Source of the DNA: Bolinopsis microptera
Taxonomy: Eukaryota > Ctenophora > Tentaculata > Lobata > Bolinopsidae
Direction of reading: 5' to 3'
Assembly (NCBI RefSeq): GCF_026151205.1
Contig: NC_087073.1
Coordinates: forward strand, 19,806,837 to 19,870,836
Length of the DNA: 64,000 bases
Shown here one piece after another: positions 54,538-63,719 of the stretch. Position 1 is the stretch's first letter; each line of letters opens with the position of its first letter. Both the position numbers and the translations under genes were made by a program. The notes beneath the pieces are model-generated. The model ran no database searches. It saw nothing but the letters and a program-made list of their open reading frames with translations, and was not told where the DNA came from.

Positions 54538-54640
54538 AACGGGTGATACTCGTAAAATATCTCACTATCTGTTCCATCGACGAGTCCTGCAACTCGGCGC
54601 GCGTCCTGGTAGTGGTAGGTTATAAACCTACAACAATGAA
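54538..54640 (+). repeat. Dispersed repeat TTAACGGGTGATACTCGTAA, copy 1
   Basis: Starts TTAACGGGTGATACTCGTAA and contains CTCGGCGCGCGTCCTGGTAG and TTATAAACCTACAA. Further copies are at 55073-55145 and 58976-59080. The first 16 bases also occur in reverse at about 4800 in the 4130 MITE and, one base changed, near 55668. Confidence 0.8.
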
Positions 54641-54672
54641 CACAATGTTTGACTACAAGTACACAGGGTCCT

Positions 54673-54739
54673 TTACCTGGGGACCCCAGGCTATATCGTT
54701 CATTTAGCGGAATTTGACAGGCTGAGCGCCGCCCAGTAA
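54673..54739 (+). mobile_element. TTAC...GTAA MITE with perfect 8-bp TSD
   Basis: 67 bp: TTACCTGGGGACCCCAGGCT to GCCGCCCAGTAA, flanked by AGGGTCCT at 54665-54672 and 54740-54747. It is the best-preserved copy of this small family. Confidence 0.85.
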
Positions 54740-54747
54740 AGGGTCCT

Positions 54748-55072
54748 TAGTATAAACTATAGTCATTGACATTATGCATCGAGATCTATATAGATACGCA
54801 TTATGTCTCGCGCCGCTAATCCGAGGCTTACATATTAATATACAGGGCAAAACTTTGAAATACCTCCCAAGCGCATATTTTGAAGATATGTATTTCGTTT
54901 CCTGGACGCTATAGTTATACTTATACTTATACTTATAGTTATACTTATAGGCTAGGTGTTTGAATGGAAATTCAAATAGCCGGGAATTTCTATTCGGTAT
55001 AGCCTGAGGTCCCCAAGTAAAATTTCACCGCGCACTGAAAGTGAATAAAACTCGAAAATGCATCAATATGGT
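54748..55072. other. Intergenic; TTATAC microsatellite and MITE fragment
   Basis: A TTATAC/TTATAG run is at about 54912-54952. A 3' part of the TTAC-family (TATAGCCTGAGGTCCCCAAG) is at 54997-55020. No gene. Confidence 0.5.
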
Positions 55073-55145
55073 TAACGGGTGATACTCGTAAAATATTTGT
55101 TCCAACTCGGCGCGCGTCCTGGTTGGTTATAAACGGAAACCTACA
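55073..55145 (+). repeat. Dispersed repeat TTAACGGGTGATACTCGTAA, copy 2
   Basis: Shorter than copy 1; retains the CTCGGCGCGCGTCCTGGTTG core and a TATAAAC end. Confidence 0.75.
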
Positions 55146-55161
55146 ATTACAATATCAATAT

Positions 55162-55342
55162 GGGGTCGTTCACATATTAGTATTACGTATTTACTGTTTG
55201 GAAATATTTTACCCCCACCACACCCACCCCTCCGTAATCAGTTTTACACATATAACTATTAGTATTGTGTCAAAATTACACTAGCGTAATCATTTGAAAA
55301 CCCCCCTCCCCCCTCGGCTGATTACATAATGTGAACGACCCC
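55162..55342. mobile_element. Small inverted-repeat element GGGGTCGTTCACAT
   Basis: GGGGTCGTTCACATATTAG at the left pairs with ATGTGAACGACCCC at the right; the interior is C-rich on this strand. No clear target duplication. Confidence 0.6.
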
Positions 55343-55395
55343 TGCATATTAGAGATACATCAATCGAAACTATTATTTTGTTGATATTCAAGTTA

Positions 55396-55642
55396 AGAGT
55401 GCCGCGAATTGGTGCCTCGAGTGCCTCAGTGCCCCAAAATGGTGTCCCAAGTGTCTCAAAGTGGTGCCTCAACTTCAAGTGCTGCAAATTGGTGCCTCAG
55501 TGCCTAAAAACCGGTGCCATAAGGGCCTCAAAGTGGTGCCTCAAGGGTCTCATAAAGCTATGCCTCAAGGGCCTCAGTGACTCAAAGTGGCGCCTCAATA
55601 AGGGCCTCAAAGTTGTGCCTCAAGGGCCTCAGTGCCTCAATA
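55396..55642 (+). repeat. GTGCCTCA-rich degenerate minisatellite
   Basis: About 20 imperfect copies of GTGCCTCA / AAGTGGTGCCTCA / GGGCCTCA with irregular spacing. The open frame across it (55378-55647) is a by-product of the repeat. Confidence 0.8.
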
Positions 55643-56254
55643 CGTAACACTAACAAGGTCGTCTCCCTCTGAAGAGTATCACTCGTTAACCTTTACATTA
55701 CGATCATCAGGTTAAAAAACAATTAATCACAGCTGTTACTGTGCTGCTGAAGAGTAACCATCCGCATCCCGAAAGTGCTCTTTATAAATTAGATTTCATA
55801 TCAAACAGTGAGTGTTACGTGACCGACTATGCATGGTAAAAGAATTAAAAAACTTAAACTTAAAGTTAAAGATAATAACATTAACGATTAGCTGCGAAGC
55901 AGAGTCAAAATTTACGCAACACACAACTGAATGCTGAATGATAGTGTAAGCAAAGTTCCAGGTGTCGTCCTGAAACGGTACACTCTGTCTCTAGTTGAAT
56001 GTAGAAAGCACATTAGTCATTATTTTACTTTATCAGGCAGCACACTTTACAAAGGTCGCCGCGTGTCAGATGTTAACATTGTTGATACTTGGTGTTTCAT
56101 GTTTATATCTAGAGACTATCTGAATAGAATACGAATCATCAAATTAAATAAATGTACAGCTTCATCTTCAACTACACAAGTTACGCGACTATATAAGTCA
56201 TGTGACAGGTGAAGATGATTACATGAAACCGCTGCACCAATAAAACAGAAAAGA
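55643..56254. other. Intergenic, no gene recognised
   Basis: AAACTTAAACTTAAAGTTAAAG near 55850 is a local simple repeat. The small frame 55931-56212 is unassigned. Confidence 0.35.
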
Positions 56255-56336
56255 ATGGCTTCGACTGGGATTCGAACTTGTAATCTCCGGCTAAAAAATC
56301 TGGCAGATTAGTCAACTGTGTCTGTGCTAAAGCTAA
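56255..56336 (-). other. tRNA-like (SINE-type) fragment
   Basis: On the minus strand, CAAGTTCGAATCCCAG is a tRNA T-arm/B-box and GCTTTAGCACAGACACAG a weak A-box-like start. The arms pair poorly and an internal T-run is present, so I read it as a tRNA-derived repeat fragment. Confidence 0.35.
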
Positions 56337-56385
56337 ATGTACCCCAATTTTTTCCATCGCCTAAAAAGGCAATAGATGGTTAGAA

Positions 56386-57857
56386 GTGGTAGGATTTGAG
56401 AATGGGTATAGTTTTTTCGTGGTGTCACAAAGCAAAACATGCATTAACCTCCGCAAACACGTGCTCCTTTACAAATTATCACAAGCTGCGAAAGAGATGT
56501 TTCCTGATGTCAACATCAGAACGGTTGGGAAAGGGTATTTAGGCAGATTTATTGGGTCAATAGAAGGGCATCACAGCTTTATAGACCAGAAAGTGGAGGA
56601 ATGGTGTCGTGACGTGAAGCAATTAGCAGGAATCGCATCAAGAGAGCCTCAAGTTGCATACTCTGCATTTGTATACATGGACTTTCGAAAAGATGGAACT
56701 ATGTCAATGTGTGTAGGAATACACTTGAGAGGTGTTCATTCACATTCCAGCAATCCTTGATAGATCATTTAGTTGCACTGACACTCTTAGAGAGATCTTT
56801 TCTCTACCACCAAGGTATGAAGGGCAGGGTATCCCTATAATAACAGAACTATATGGCCAACTCAGATGTCAGAGTTCCTGTATTCAGTCAAAGCTACAGC
56901 TTTGCTACAAACGGCTATACTAAGGCCAAGAGGTAAACTATCTTGAAGACAAGGATAAAAGCCATGAAATCAAGACATCCATCAGTAAAGATCGCAATGA
57001 GTATTACACCAGAAGACAGGAGGCAATTCAGGAGTCTCTGCCACAAACATCTAAACTTATGTTACAGCTAGCAGCGGAGAAGGGTGCCAGTTCCTGGCTA
57101 ACCACATTACCACTCAAAAGCTATGGTTATCTCCTGAATAAGCAACAGTTTTCAAATGCTATAGCTTTAAGATATAACCTGAAGCTGAAAGATTGTCCAA
57201 AACTTTGTACTAGTGGTGATTCCTAACCGCAAACCATGCCCTCACGTGTAAACTTGGGGGTTATGTGAACTTGAGGCATAACTCACTTCGATATACAATA
57301 GCTAATATCATGCGGACAGTCAAATGCAAAGACGTTCAGACAGAGCCCCCTCTTCTTCCAGTCAGCGGCATGCAGTTACCACGAGGTACAGTAACTGGAG
57401 ATCAAGCCTGACTAGATATATCAGCAAGATCAGTTTGGAATGCGTTGGAAAGAGCATTTTTTATGTAAGAGTGTTTCACGCTCCTGCTCCGACCAACGCA
57501 GCTAAACCAATTCCTATGATTATTTGGCTCACGAGACTGAGAAGAAAATAGCATATAATGCAAGGGTCCTAGAAGTGGAAAAAGCTTCCTTTACACCTTT
57601 ACTTTTAGTTTTCTCCACAACAGGAGGCATGGGAGTCGAAGCGCAACGCTTGGCCTTGATTAAAAAGCTTGCACAAAAGTTGGAATCTCCAACGGGTCAT
57701 CGATATTCAGACTCAGTATCTTAGAAAGCGCTTGCGCTTTGAGGTATTAAAGGCAACAGTTATTTCGATAAGGGGGGACAAAGGGCCCAAGTTGCGACAT
57801 AAACCAGACAATATTGAACTTGAAGATTTATATTTAAATATTGAGCCCTTTGGCTAG
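56386..57857 (+). pseudogene. Degenerate retroelement polyprotein (RT-linked C-terminal region)
   Basis: Successive pieces in changing frames spell one protein: GRFIGSIEGHHSFIDQKVEE and REPQVAYSAFVY (56386-56760), EKGASSWLTTLPLKSYGYLL (about 57079), AFFDVRVFHAPAP-type and HETEKKIAYNARVLEVEKAS (about 57450-57590), then FSTTGGMGVEA (57524-57724) and an arginine-rich end. This motif series is familiar from reverse-transcriptase-containing repeats abundant in cnidarian and mollusc genomes; the family name is not certain to me. At least several frameshifts and stops break it, so it is inactive. The RT catalytic core is not in the window. Confidence 0.75.
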
Positions 57858-58075
57858 AGAATACTTTTTTGGATATTTTAGACAGTTTTTAATATTGGTA
57901 ATGTTAATGAATTGTAATTGATTGATATGTAATATTTAGGCCCGTGGCCATTTTTACTAACGACAATGGGGACGTCACGACGTGATACAAAGCTAAAGTA
58001 GTGTAAAAGAAAACTACCACGTGCTGCTGCAGCTGCACCGGTCTTTTTAGATGCACTGATAGTGCGCAGATTACC
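57858..58075. other. Short spacer with a GACGTGATACAA fragment
   Basis: GTCACGACGTGATACAA at about 57974-57990 is an isolated end of the GC-rich 8-bp-TSD family. No gene. Confidence 0.45.
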
Positions 58076-58184
58076 TTGTATCACGTGGTGACCCCCACGG
58101 TCGCTTCACTATACCCCTGTAGAGTTTCGACGATACAGGGGGAGCCGCGCACTCGTGCGCGGCGGGTCATACAACGTATGACAA
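58076..58184 (-). mobile_element. 109-bp GC-rich element with perfect 8-bp TSD
   Basis: TTGTATCACGTGGTGACCCC to GTATGACAA, flanked by AGATTACC at 58068-58075 and 58185-58192. Reverse orientation relative to the 9372 and 25381 copies. The internal GCGCACTCGTGCGC hairpin is conserved. Confidence 0.9.
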
Positions 58185-58514
58185 AGATTACCGTGGATAT
58201 ATACAAATTTCTTTTTACTACAAATATACAGACAGACTAAATATAGACAATCGAAGAAAAGTGATCAGCTGAACTGGAACACGATCCATTGCGCGGCGTA
58301 GTTTTAAACTTTATTAGTTCACACACGTCACACGTGCAGTAATCTGGGAAGCTCAAGCGACGCACTGTGCACTGATTAAGATTTGTTAGAAATGGAAACA
58401 AATTTAATAGTGCGTTTTTATTTTTCGTGCGTAAATAGTGTGTTCGGTTTTAAAAGTGCGTTTAGTGCGCACGAACCAATTATGTTCGCAAATACTGGCA
58501 GCAAGCAAATATCG
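58185..58514. other. Intergenic, no gene recognised
   Basis: Nothing supported beyond local GTGCG motifs. Confidence 0.3.
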
Positions 58515-58835
58515 CAACTACAGAGGGAAAAATAAAATTTACACCTTGTTAGTTGCAGAACTCGCTGTTTCAGTTTATGCAGTTTGTTTGTTTGCTTTCC
58601 ACTTATCTCATGCGGTTCAAGTATAATCATTTGCACATCATATAATCACATGATCATAATGAGATATAATTGAAATCAATTATCACTAAGACAGTAAGAC
58701 TAAGAGTTGCGGTGCTTAAGTTTAACTCACCTCACAAGATCGAAACTACAAAGGAAAAATTTAATCTTCGCCTTGTTAGATGCGAAACTCTTTGTTCGTT
58801 CGTTTGCTTTCCATTTTATTTATCTCATGCGGCGC
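58515..58835 (+). repeat. Diverged direct duplication of about 100 bp
   Basis: CGCAACTACAGAGGGAAAAA to CTTATCTCATGCGG (58514-58617) aligns with CGAAACTACAAAGGAAAAAT to TTTATCTCATGCGG (58741-58832). The order of short blocks is the same with several substitutions and indels. Confidence 0.7.
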
Positions 58836-58975
58836 ACCGGGTGACTGATCCATGATCGTACTGATCCATTTTATTAATCTACATTTTAGGCACGCTATAA
58901 GTATATATTGACCACATACAGAACAGACCACATTTCATAAAATCACATACGACAATTATAATTATACCTCATATT

Positions 58976-59080
58976 AACGGGTGATACTCGTAAAATATTT
59001 GTTCCATATATACAGGACCGCGTCGGCGAGTCCAACTCCAACTCGGCGCGCGTCCTGGTACGGTAGGTTGTAAACCTACA
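58976..59080 (+). repeat. Dispersed repeat TTAACGGGTGATACTCGTAA, copy 3
   Basis: Longest copy, with an extra ACAGGACCGCGTCGGCGAGT insertion relative to copy 2, and GTAGGTTGTAAACCTACAA at the end, itself a short hairpin. Confidence 0.8.
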
Positions 59081-59482
59081 AACGTCATCCGACATACGAG
59101 TTACGAGTACGACTTGGAATCGAGTACTAGTAAACTAGTTTAGGGATTTAGCTAAGCCTAAAATTTCCAACCGCAGAGGTTGTTAGACTTACATATTAGA
59201 ATGATAGATATAATATCAAAAAGTTTGTTTGAAAATATCCTAAACATTTTTTAAATTTTAATTAGTACATAATATGTCATTTAAATCTCAAGGTTAGAGC
59301 TCGTGTTCTTCCGTTTTGGAACGATCAGCAAGTCCAACAGCCAGACGATCGAGATGAAAATCAGGAGTAGAGAAGACTTTTAGTCTTGATCCATCGCTTG
59401 ATCTTCGTCTGTCTCGTGATCTTTAGACAACTAGCTAGAACTCATGTACTGTCAATGATAATATCAATGTCATATTTAATTG
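59081..59482. other. Intergenic, no gene recognised
   Basis: No coding or repeat signal beyond AT-rich runs. Confidence 0.3.
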
Positions 59483-59488
59483 ACAATT

Positions 59489-59578
59489 TTAATGCTTCGC
59501 AGCTGATCGGCGAGGCCCAGTGGTGCATCTCGCCGATCTAACTCATAACTGCTAACGAAGGTTGCGAGAAGCATTAGG
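59489..59578. repeat. Stem-loop pair (GATCGGCGAG stem inside TAATGCTTC stem)
   Basis: The inner GATCGGCGAG/CTCGCCGATC stem has a 14-base loop (GCCCAGTGGTGCAT). The outer TAATGCTTC/GAAGCATTA arms enclose it. No associated gene is recognised. Confidence 0.6.
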
Positions 59579-59944
59579 TATTAATTATTGGATACGTGGA
59601 ACGGTTCTGCGGTTTAGCATTGCATGATCGCGCTATGCAAATCACAAATGTCATATCATTATCAAAGCCTTTCTAGTTTCTTCGCCTTCGGTAATTTAGC
59701 TCTCAGTACCTCAATGGTGTCGCGTGTGCCATCCACAGTGCACTCACTAATTGGTCATTGATAAAAATCAGTCAAAACATAACATTGCAGAAAAGAAATT
59801 AAATGCCTTACATACAACAAATAACACTGCATATCATTTTATCAATGCTTGTGAAAAATCGCCTGACCACTAACTGTACCTCAAACAATATTTCATATCC
59901 AGTTTAGTACTGCTTGTAGTTGTATCTCAAAAATGTCATATCTT

Positions 59945-60290
59945 ATCGGTCATAATTATCACGGACAACTTTTTCACAGACCGAATTTTTCACGGACATA
60001 ATTATTACCGCCCAAAAATTTCCAAAATTGTGAAAATTTTTGGCGATTTTTTGATAAGTGTTTTACACTTTGTCTGAACTCTAGAATGTGACTGAAGAGT
60101 GATTATATTTGTCCTAGTATACTAATAACAAATAAGCTAATATAGCAATCGGCTACACACATATCTACGCATATGTAGGGACACACTGACACACTAAAAT
60201 TAATGGAAATAATCACGGACATAATTATTCACGCTAAGGCCTTCAGCGTGAAAGTAGTGTCCGTGATAATTAATTAATTAATGACCGACA
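59945..60290. mobile_element. Inverted-repeat MITE with ATAATTATCACGGACA ends
   Basis: TCGGTCATAATTATCACGGA at the left corresponds to the complement of TCCGTGATAATTAATTAATT and ATGACCGACA at the right. Internal subterminal copies of CACGGACATAATTATT occur in both arms. No coding frame. Confidence 0.7.
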
Positions 60291-60511
60291 AAGTAGTCTG
60301 TTGTATTATGTTGTATCAATAATTATTATGTTGTATATAATTATGTTTGATGTTGTATCAATAATTATAGTTGTTCATACTCCATTACTTCGTGAATCCA
60401 ACAGTTATCCGACTAGTACTACACAGTTATACTGGCTGCAATTACAGTAAGCCTAGGGCTAGACTGGCTGATCCGGATCGGAGTAGCATAATGGAGTCCT
60501 TACTCCTGAGC

Positions 60512-61573
60512 TCACCCCAGAGATTGACGGTACATGATGGAGCTAGAGATCGAACCTTCAGCCTTCCGCTCTCGAGCAGGTGTACGAGCTGCTTCTACAC
60601 CAGACATGGCGATATGTACGACCCTTTCCTTGGTTCTCCCAATCTTTAGACTCTTAGCTACATGCTCACTGAAACTTTTGTACAAGAGTGTGTAGATGAC
60701 CGGATTTGCCACGATATTCAGGGTGACTAGCTGCTCTGAAGCAAACTTCACAATCTCCGACTCGGCGTGGATATTGAGATGTTTGCTTATGAGAAGAAAT
60801 GGGAGATATGATATCATGAAGATCCAGCAAACTGTTGAGACCACAGCGATTGCTTTCATTCCACCTTTTTTGCCAGGAAATGGAGTACCAGCTGGCCGTT
60901 CACGTTGTGCTTTCCAAACGAAGAAAAGGATGGCAAGGTTGGTGAGAATAAGAAGACCCATCACAATCAATCCGTAGATTATTTTGAGTAAGCCACCAAA
61001 TCGGTCGTCCGTTTTGAAGGAACATCTCAGAAGGTTTGGTTTGTAGTAGGAGTAGCACGTGGTGTTTTCATTAAAGAAGCATCTGAAGATCTTTGAGTAG
61101 TCGATAATCAGAAAGAAGAGGAAAATCAAAGGAGAAATGATCTTTGTAGCCAGGAGCATGTCGGAGTGGCAGTTGCATGGGCGCAGGATCATAACCAGCT
61201 TAGCCAGAGACAAACCCAGGACCAAACTCATCTCCATCATGAAGAGAGGATACCTCACAAAAGCAATGATGATTCCAACTTCTTTTAGGATCCAGGAATC
61301 AGCAAACAGACTGATGCTTTGGGGTAGGATGTGGAAAATGGTCAGACCTGCATCTGTCATTGCAAGATATCGAAGAAGAGTGATGAGTGTTTCGTCAAAT
61401 TTCCAGACATTGACACTGAAGGTGCTTCTTATAACGATACCGTTTCCTAGAAGTCCTAAGACAACCGCGCTGAACAAATACGGGATCAAAATCAGTTTTA
61501 TGGCTGGAGCTGGGATCCCATAGTCAGAGTCACTTATCGAGGTGGAGAAGGAGGAAGTGTTGAACGTTAGCAT
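60512..61573 (-). CDS. Class A (rhodopsin-like) GPCR, single exon, non-canonical DRY
   Basis: 353 residues with seven hydrophobic segments. TM1 has the GN pair (VLGLLGNGIVI, residues about 38-48). TM6 has CWIFMISYLPFL with the CW and Pro signature (about 249-260). TM7 ends NPVIY (290-294), the NPxxY switch. The usual DRY at the end of TM3 is replaced: the segment reads LGLSLAKLVMILRP (about 119-132), so Asp and Arg are absent. The conserved Cys at the top of TM3 is also not evident, although ECL2 has Cys173 and Cys184. Two N-glycosylation sequons lie in the N-terminus (residues 5 and 169 are in exposed regions). The ligand cannot be assigned; a peptide or amine is possible. Intron-less, which fits lineage-expanded receptors. 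The start is the only ATG ahead of TM1 in frame. Confidence 0.88.
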   Translation of the reverse strand: MLTFNTSSFSTSISDSDYGIPAPAIKLILIPYLFSAVVLGLLGNGIVIRSTFSVNVWKFDETLITLLRYLAMTDAGLTIFHILPQSISLFADSWILKEVGIIIAFVRYPLFMMEMSLVLGLSLAKLVMILRPCNCHSDMLLATKIISPLIFLFFLIIDYSKIFRCFFNENTTCYSYYKPNLLRCSFKTDDRFGGLLKIIYGLIVMGLLILTNLAILFFVWKAQRERPAGTPFPGKKGGMKAIAVVSTVCWIFMISYLPFLLISKHLNIHAESEIVKFASEQLVTLNIVANPVIYTLLYKSFSEHVAKSLKIGRTKERVVHIAMSGVEAARTPARERKAEGSISSSIMYRQSLG

Positions 61574-62315
61574 GGGGTCCTTCTAAAATATTATTGTGAG
61601 ATCTAAAGATTAAAATAGAAATTCTCGGACTGAAGTTATATACTTTCAAATCCACATAATAATTAATATGCAATTCTTAACAATCCTATTATTGAAATTA
61701 CTCCCTTCAAAAACCAAATAAACCTTAACAAAACATAACATTCCAAAATTTAAAAAATAGATATTCAGGGAAACATCAGGCAAATGATAGGTATGACATA
61801 AGTTCTTCGGTGCAGGACAACGACTATAAAAGTAAGTAAGTTTTAATAATAAAAAAGTAAATACCTTAAAACAGTAATATAATATTTAAAAAAAAACAGC
61901 AATATAAAATTAAAAACAATAAATATAATAGAAAAACTATAAGTATAAGTTATAACTTTATTGAGTTAAACTTTTTCTCCAATCGACCTCACGAGATGAT
62001 GGCTGTCTTGTAAAATATGCAAACTATTTCAAACATGCTACCTTTCTGTTACTTAGCATCAAAATAACACAACTTTTCCCGGATTGTGTTTCGTTTTTCG
62101 GACTGACATATTTTTAATAGTCTTGTCATGTTTTTTCCATGTTTTTGAGTCTTCTTCTTAATGCTATTAGATTTAAACAAATAAACCTCATGAGATAAAC
62201 TATAGCATTGCAAATGTTTACCGATCATTGATCGGTTCTTTTGCGATGCCGATAGTGTAAACGCGACAACTAGCGCTGGATGGCGACAACTAGCCATCCA
62301 GTTGTTTTGGTTAAA
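61574..62315. other. Intergenic, AT-rich, no gene seen
   Basis: GACAACTAGCGCTGGATGG and the later CCATCCAGTTG near 62265-62303 form a local imperfect hairpin. Otherwise nothing is supported. Confidence 0.35.
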
Positions 62316-62423
62316 AATAATCACTCTACTGTGTACTGGTCTACATTCGATCGACTGTCACGAGAATTTTTCAACCTGTTCTCTAGCAGTAGCTGGCCCT
62401 AAACGACTATTCGAAACCATAAC
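62316..62423 (+). repeat. Partial copy of the telomere-motif dispersed repeat
   Basis: CGATCGACTGTCACGAGAAT to CGACTATTCGAAACCATAAC matches one end of the 37500 and 50998 units; it stops exactly where a G-run element begins. Confidence 0.75.
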
Positions 62424-62762
62424 GGGGGGGTACCAATGGCATAGAATGGAGACAAATGGCATAAAATTCATCAAATGGCATAGAAATTTCATGGCATAAA
62501 TGGAAATTTTGTTTGGCCAATTCTCCATTTATGCCAATTTATGCCATGAATTTAGGTCTTCATATTTGACCTTTAGGATGACTTTAAATTCGCAAATATT
62601 ATTAGTACTTGAATAAGAGACATGTTTCATGACAAATAAAGAAAATAGAAATGTATTATATCAAATATATACCAAACATTTCACTATTCAAGAAAAGCAA
62701 ATTGTGAGATGTTTAAAATGTACAGAATACAAACATTGACAACACAACGATTTTGAATGTCA

Positions 62763-63719
62763 TCAAGGAACAATGCATCTGATGTATTTGTCTTCGACGA
62801 GTAGCCAAACATTAGGAGATCCATTGATTAGGCTATGTTCCTGGCAGTAGTACTTCATGGGGCATGACTTATAAGAAATAAATCTAACCACTCCTGTTGC
62901 AAAGTCCTGCTGAGATTTGAAGACTTTAAGAGTTTCTGTACTGCCAGCTTTCAAAACTGTTGAACATCCGCATTCAGGTTGATTGTATATGCGAACATCA
63001 GAAGACACTCCAAACGCGTCCCCCTTGAATCTTGAAAGACGAGATTTTGTTGATAAAGTGCTTCTTCCTCCATTGAGCGTGAGTGTCTCAAAAGACCGGA
63101 AGGATAGTGTTCCATATTTATCTGTTGATATCGTTTCTCCATCATCACAATCATCAACTCCAGGTTCTACCTCATAAGCTAAGTCGTCCTCATCCTCGAG
63201 GCATCCAGCTTCATCATCTACAGCTTCCCAAGAAAGTTCTTGGCCATGGACGATTGGCTTCCCACTCCGTTCTTCAGGATCTGCGACTGCGGCGAACACA
63301 GGGAAATTGTTTCTTTTCCCTTCTCGAATGCAGTCCCTCGATGCCCTGTCCAGCGTTTTTGCCAACTTGCCTAGGCTTATCATACCACCAGTCCATTTCA
63401 CTCGTTCTGCTTTCTGGCCTGTAGATTTAACCTTTTTGAGGTGAACTGTAGGATGCAAAACTGTACTTCCACGTGCATGTGCAATTGCAGATGTGTCTTC
63501 ATGTAATGATAAAGCACTGTACACATTCTTTCTCTCCATTCCATGGGCCATAGTTATCGCATCCATATTTCTTGAGCGACCAGATGAAAAAGAAACCCGA
63601 ATAAATGCAAACAGCTGCTCATTCTGATCACTTCCAAGGTAATAAGTGACGATTTCAGCATTAGGGAATTGCTTCTTCAGCAGAGTTAAATACAAAACAA
63701 GACCGTCACAATTGTACAT
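62763..63719 (-). CDS. Candidate transposase fragment (318 residues)
   Basis: N-terminal MYNCDGLVLYLTLLKKQFPN, then LGSDQNEQLFAFIR (a GSDxNExxFxxIR string that resembles the Glu-containing end of RNase-H-fold transposases), an acidic middle (EDEDDLAYEVEPGVDD) and a Cys-containing tail (PECGCS, SCPMKYYCQEH). It probably continues upstream of 63719 through splicing. It lies beside a G-run-type element end, so I infer it belongs to the element. The superfamily is unknown. A cellular gene cannot be excluded. Confidence 0.45.
   Translation of the reverse strand: MYNCDGLVLYLTLLKKQFPNAEIVTYYLGSDQNEQLFAFIRVSFSSGRSRNMDAITMAHGMERKNVYSALSLHEDTSAIAHARGSTVLHPTVHLKKVKSTGQKAERVKWTGGMISLGKLAKTLDRASRDCIREGKRNNFPVFAAVADPEERSGKPIVHGQELSWEAVDDEAGCLEDEDDLAYEVEPGVDDCDDGETISTDKYGTLSFRSFETLTLNGGRSTLSTKSRLSRFKGDAFGVSSDVRIYNQPECGCSTVLKAGSTETLKVFKSQQDFATGVVRFISYKSCPMKYYCQEHSLINGSPNVWLLVEDKYIRCIVP

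Noticed and set aside
62951-63424. Frames on both strands inside 62763-63719
   Set aside because: Shadows of the longer minus ORF.
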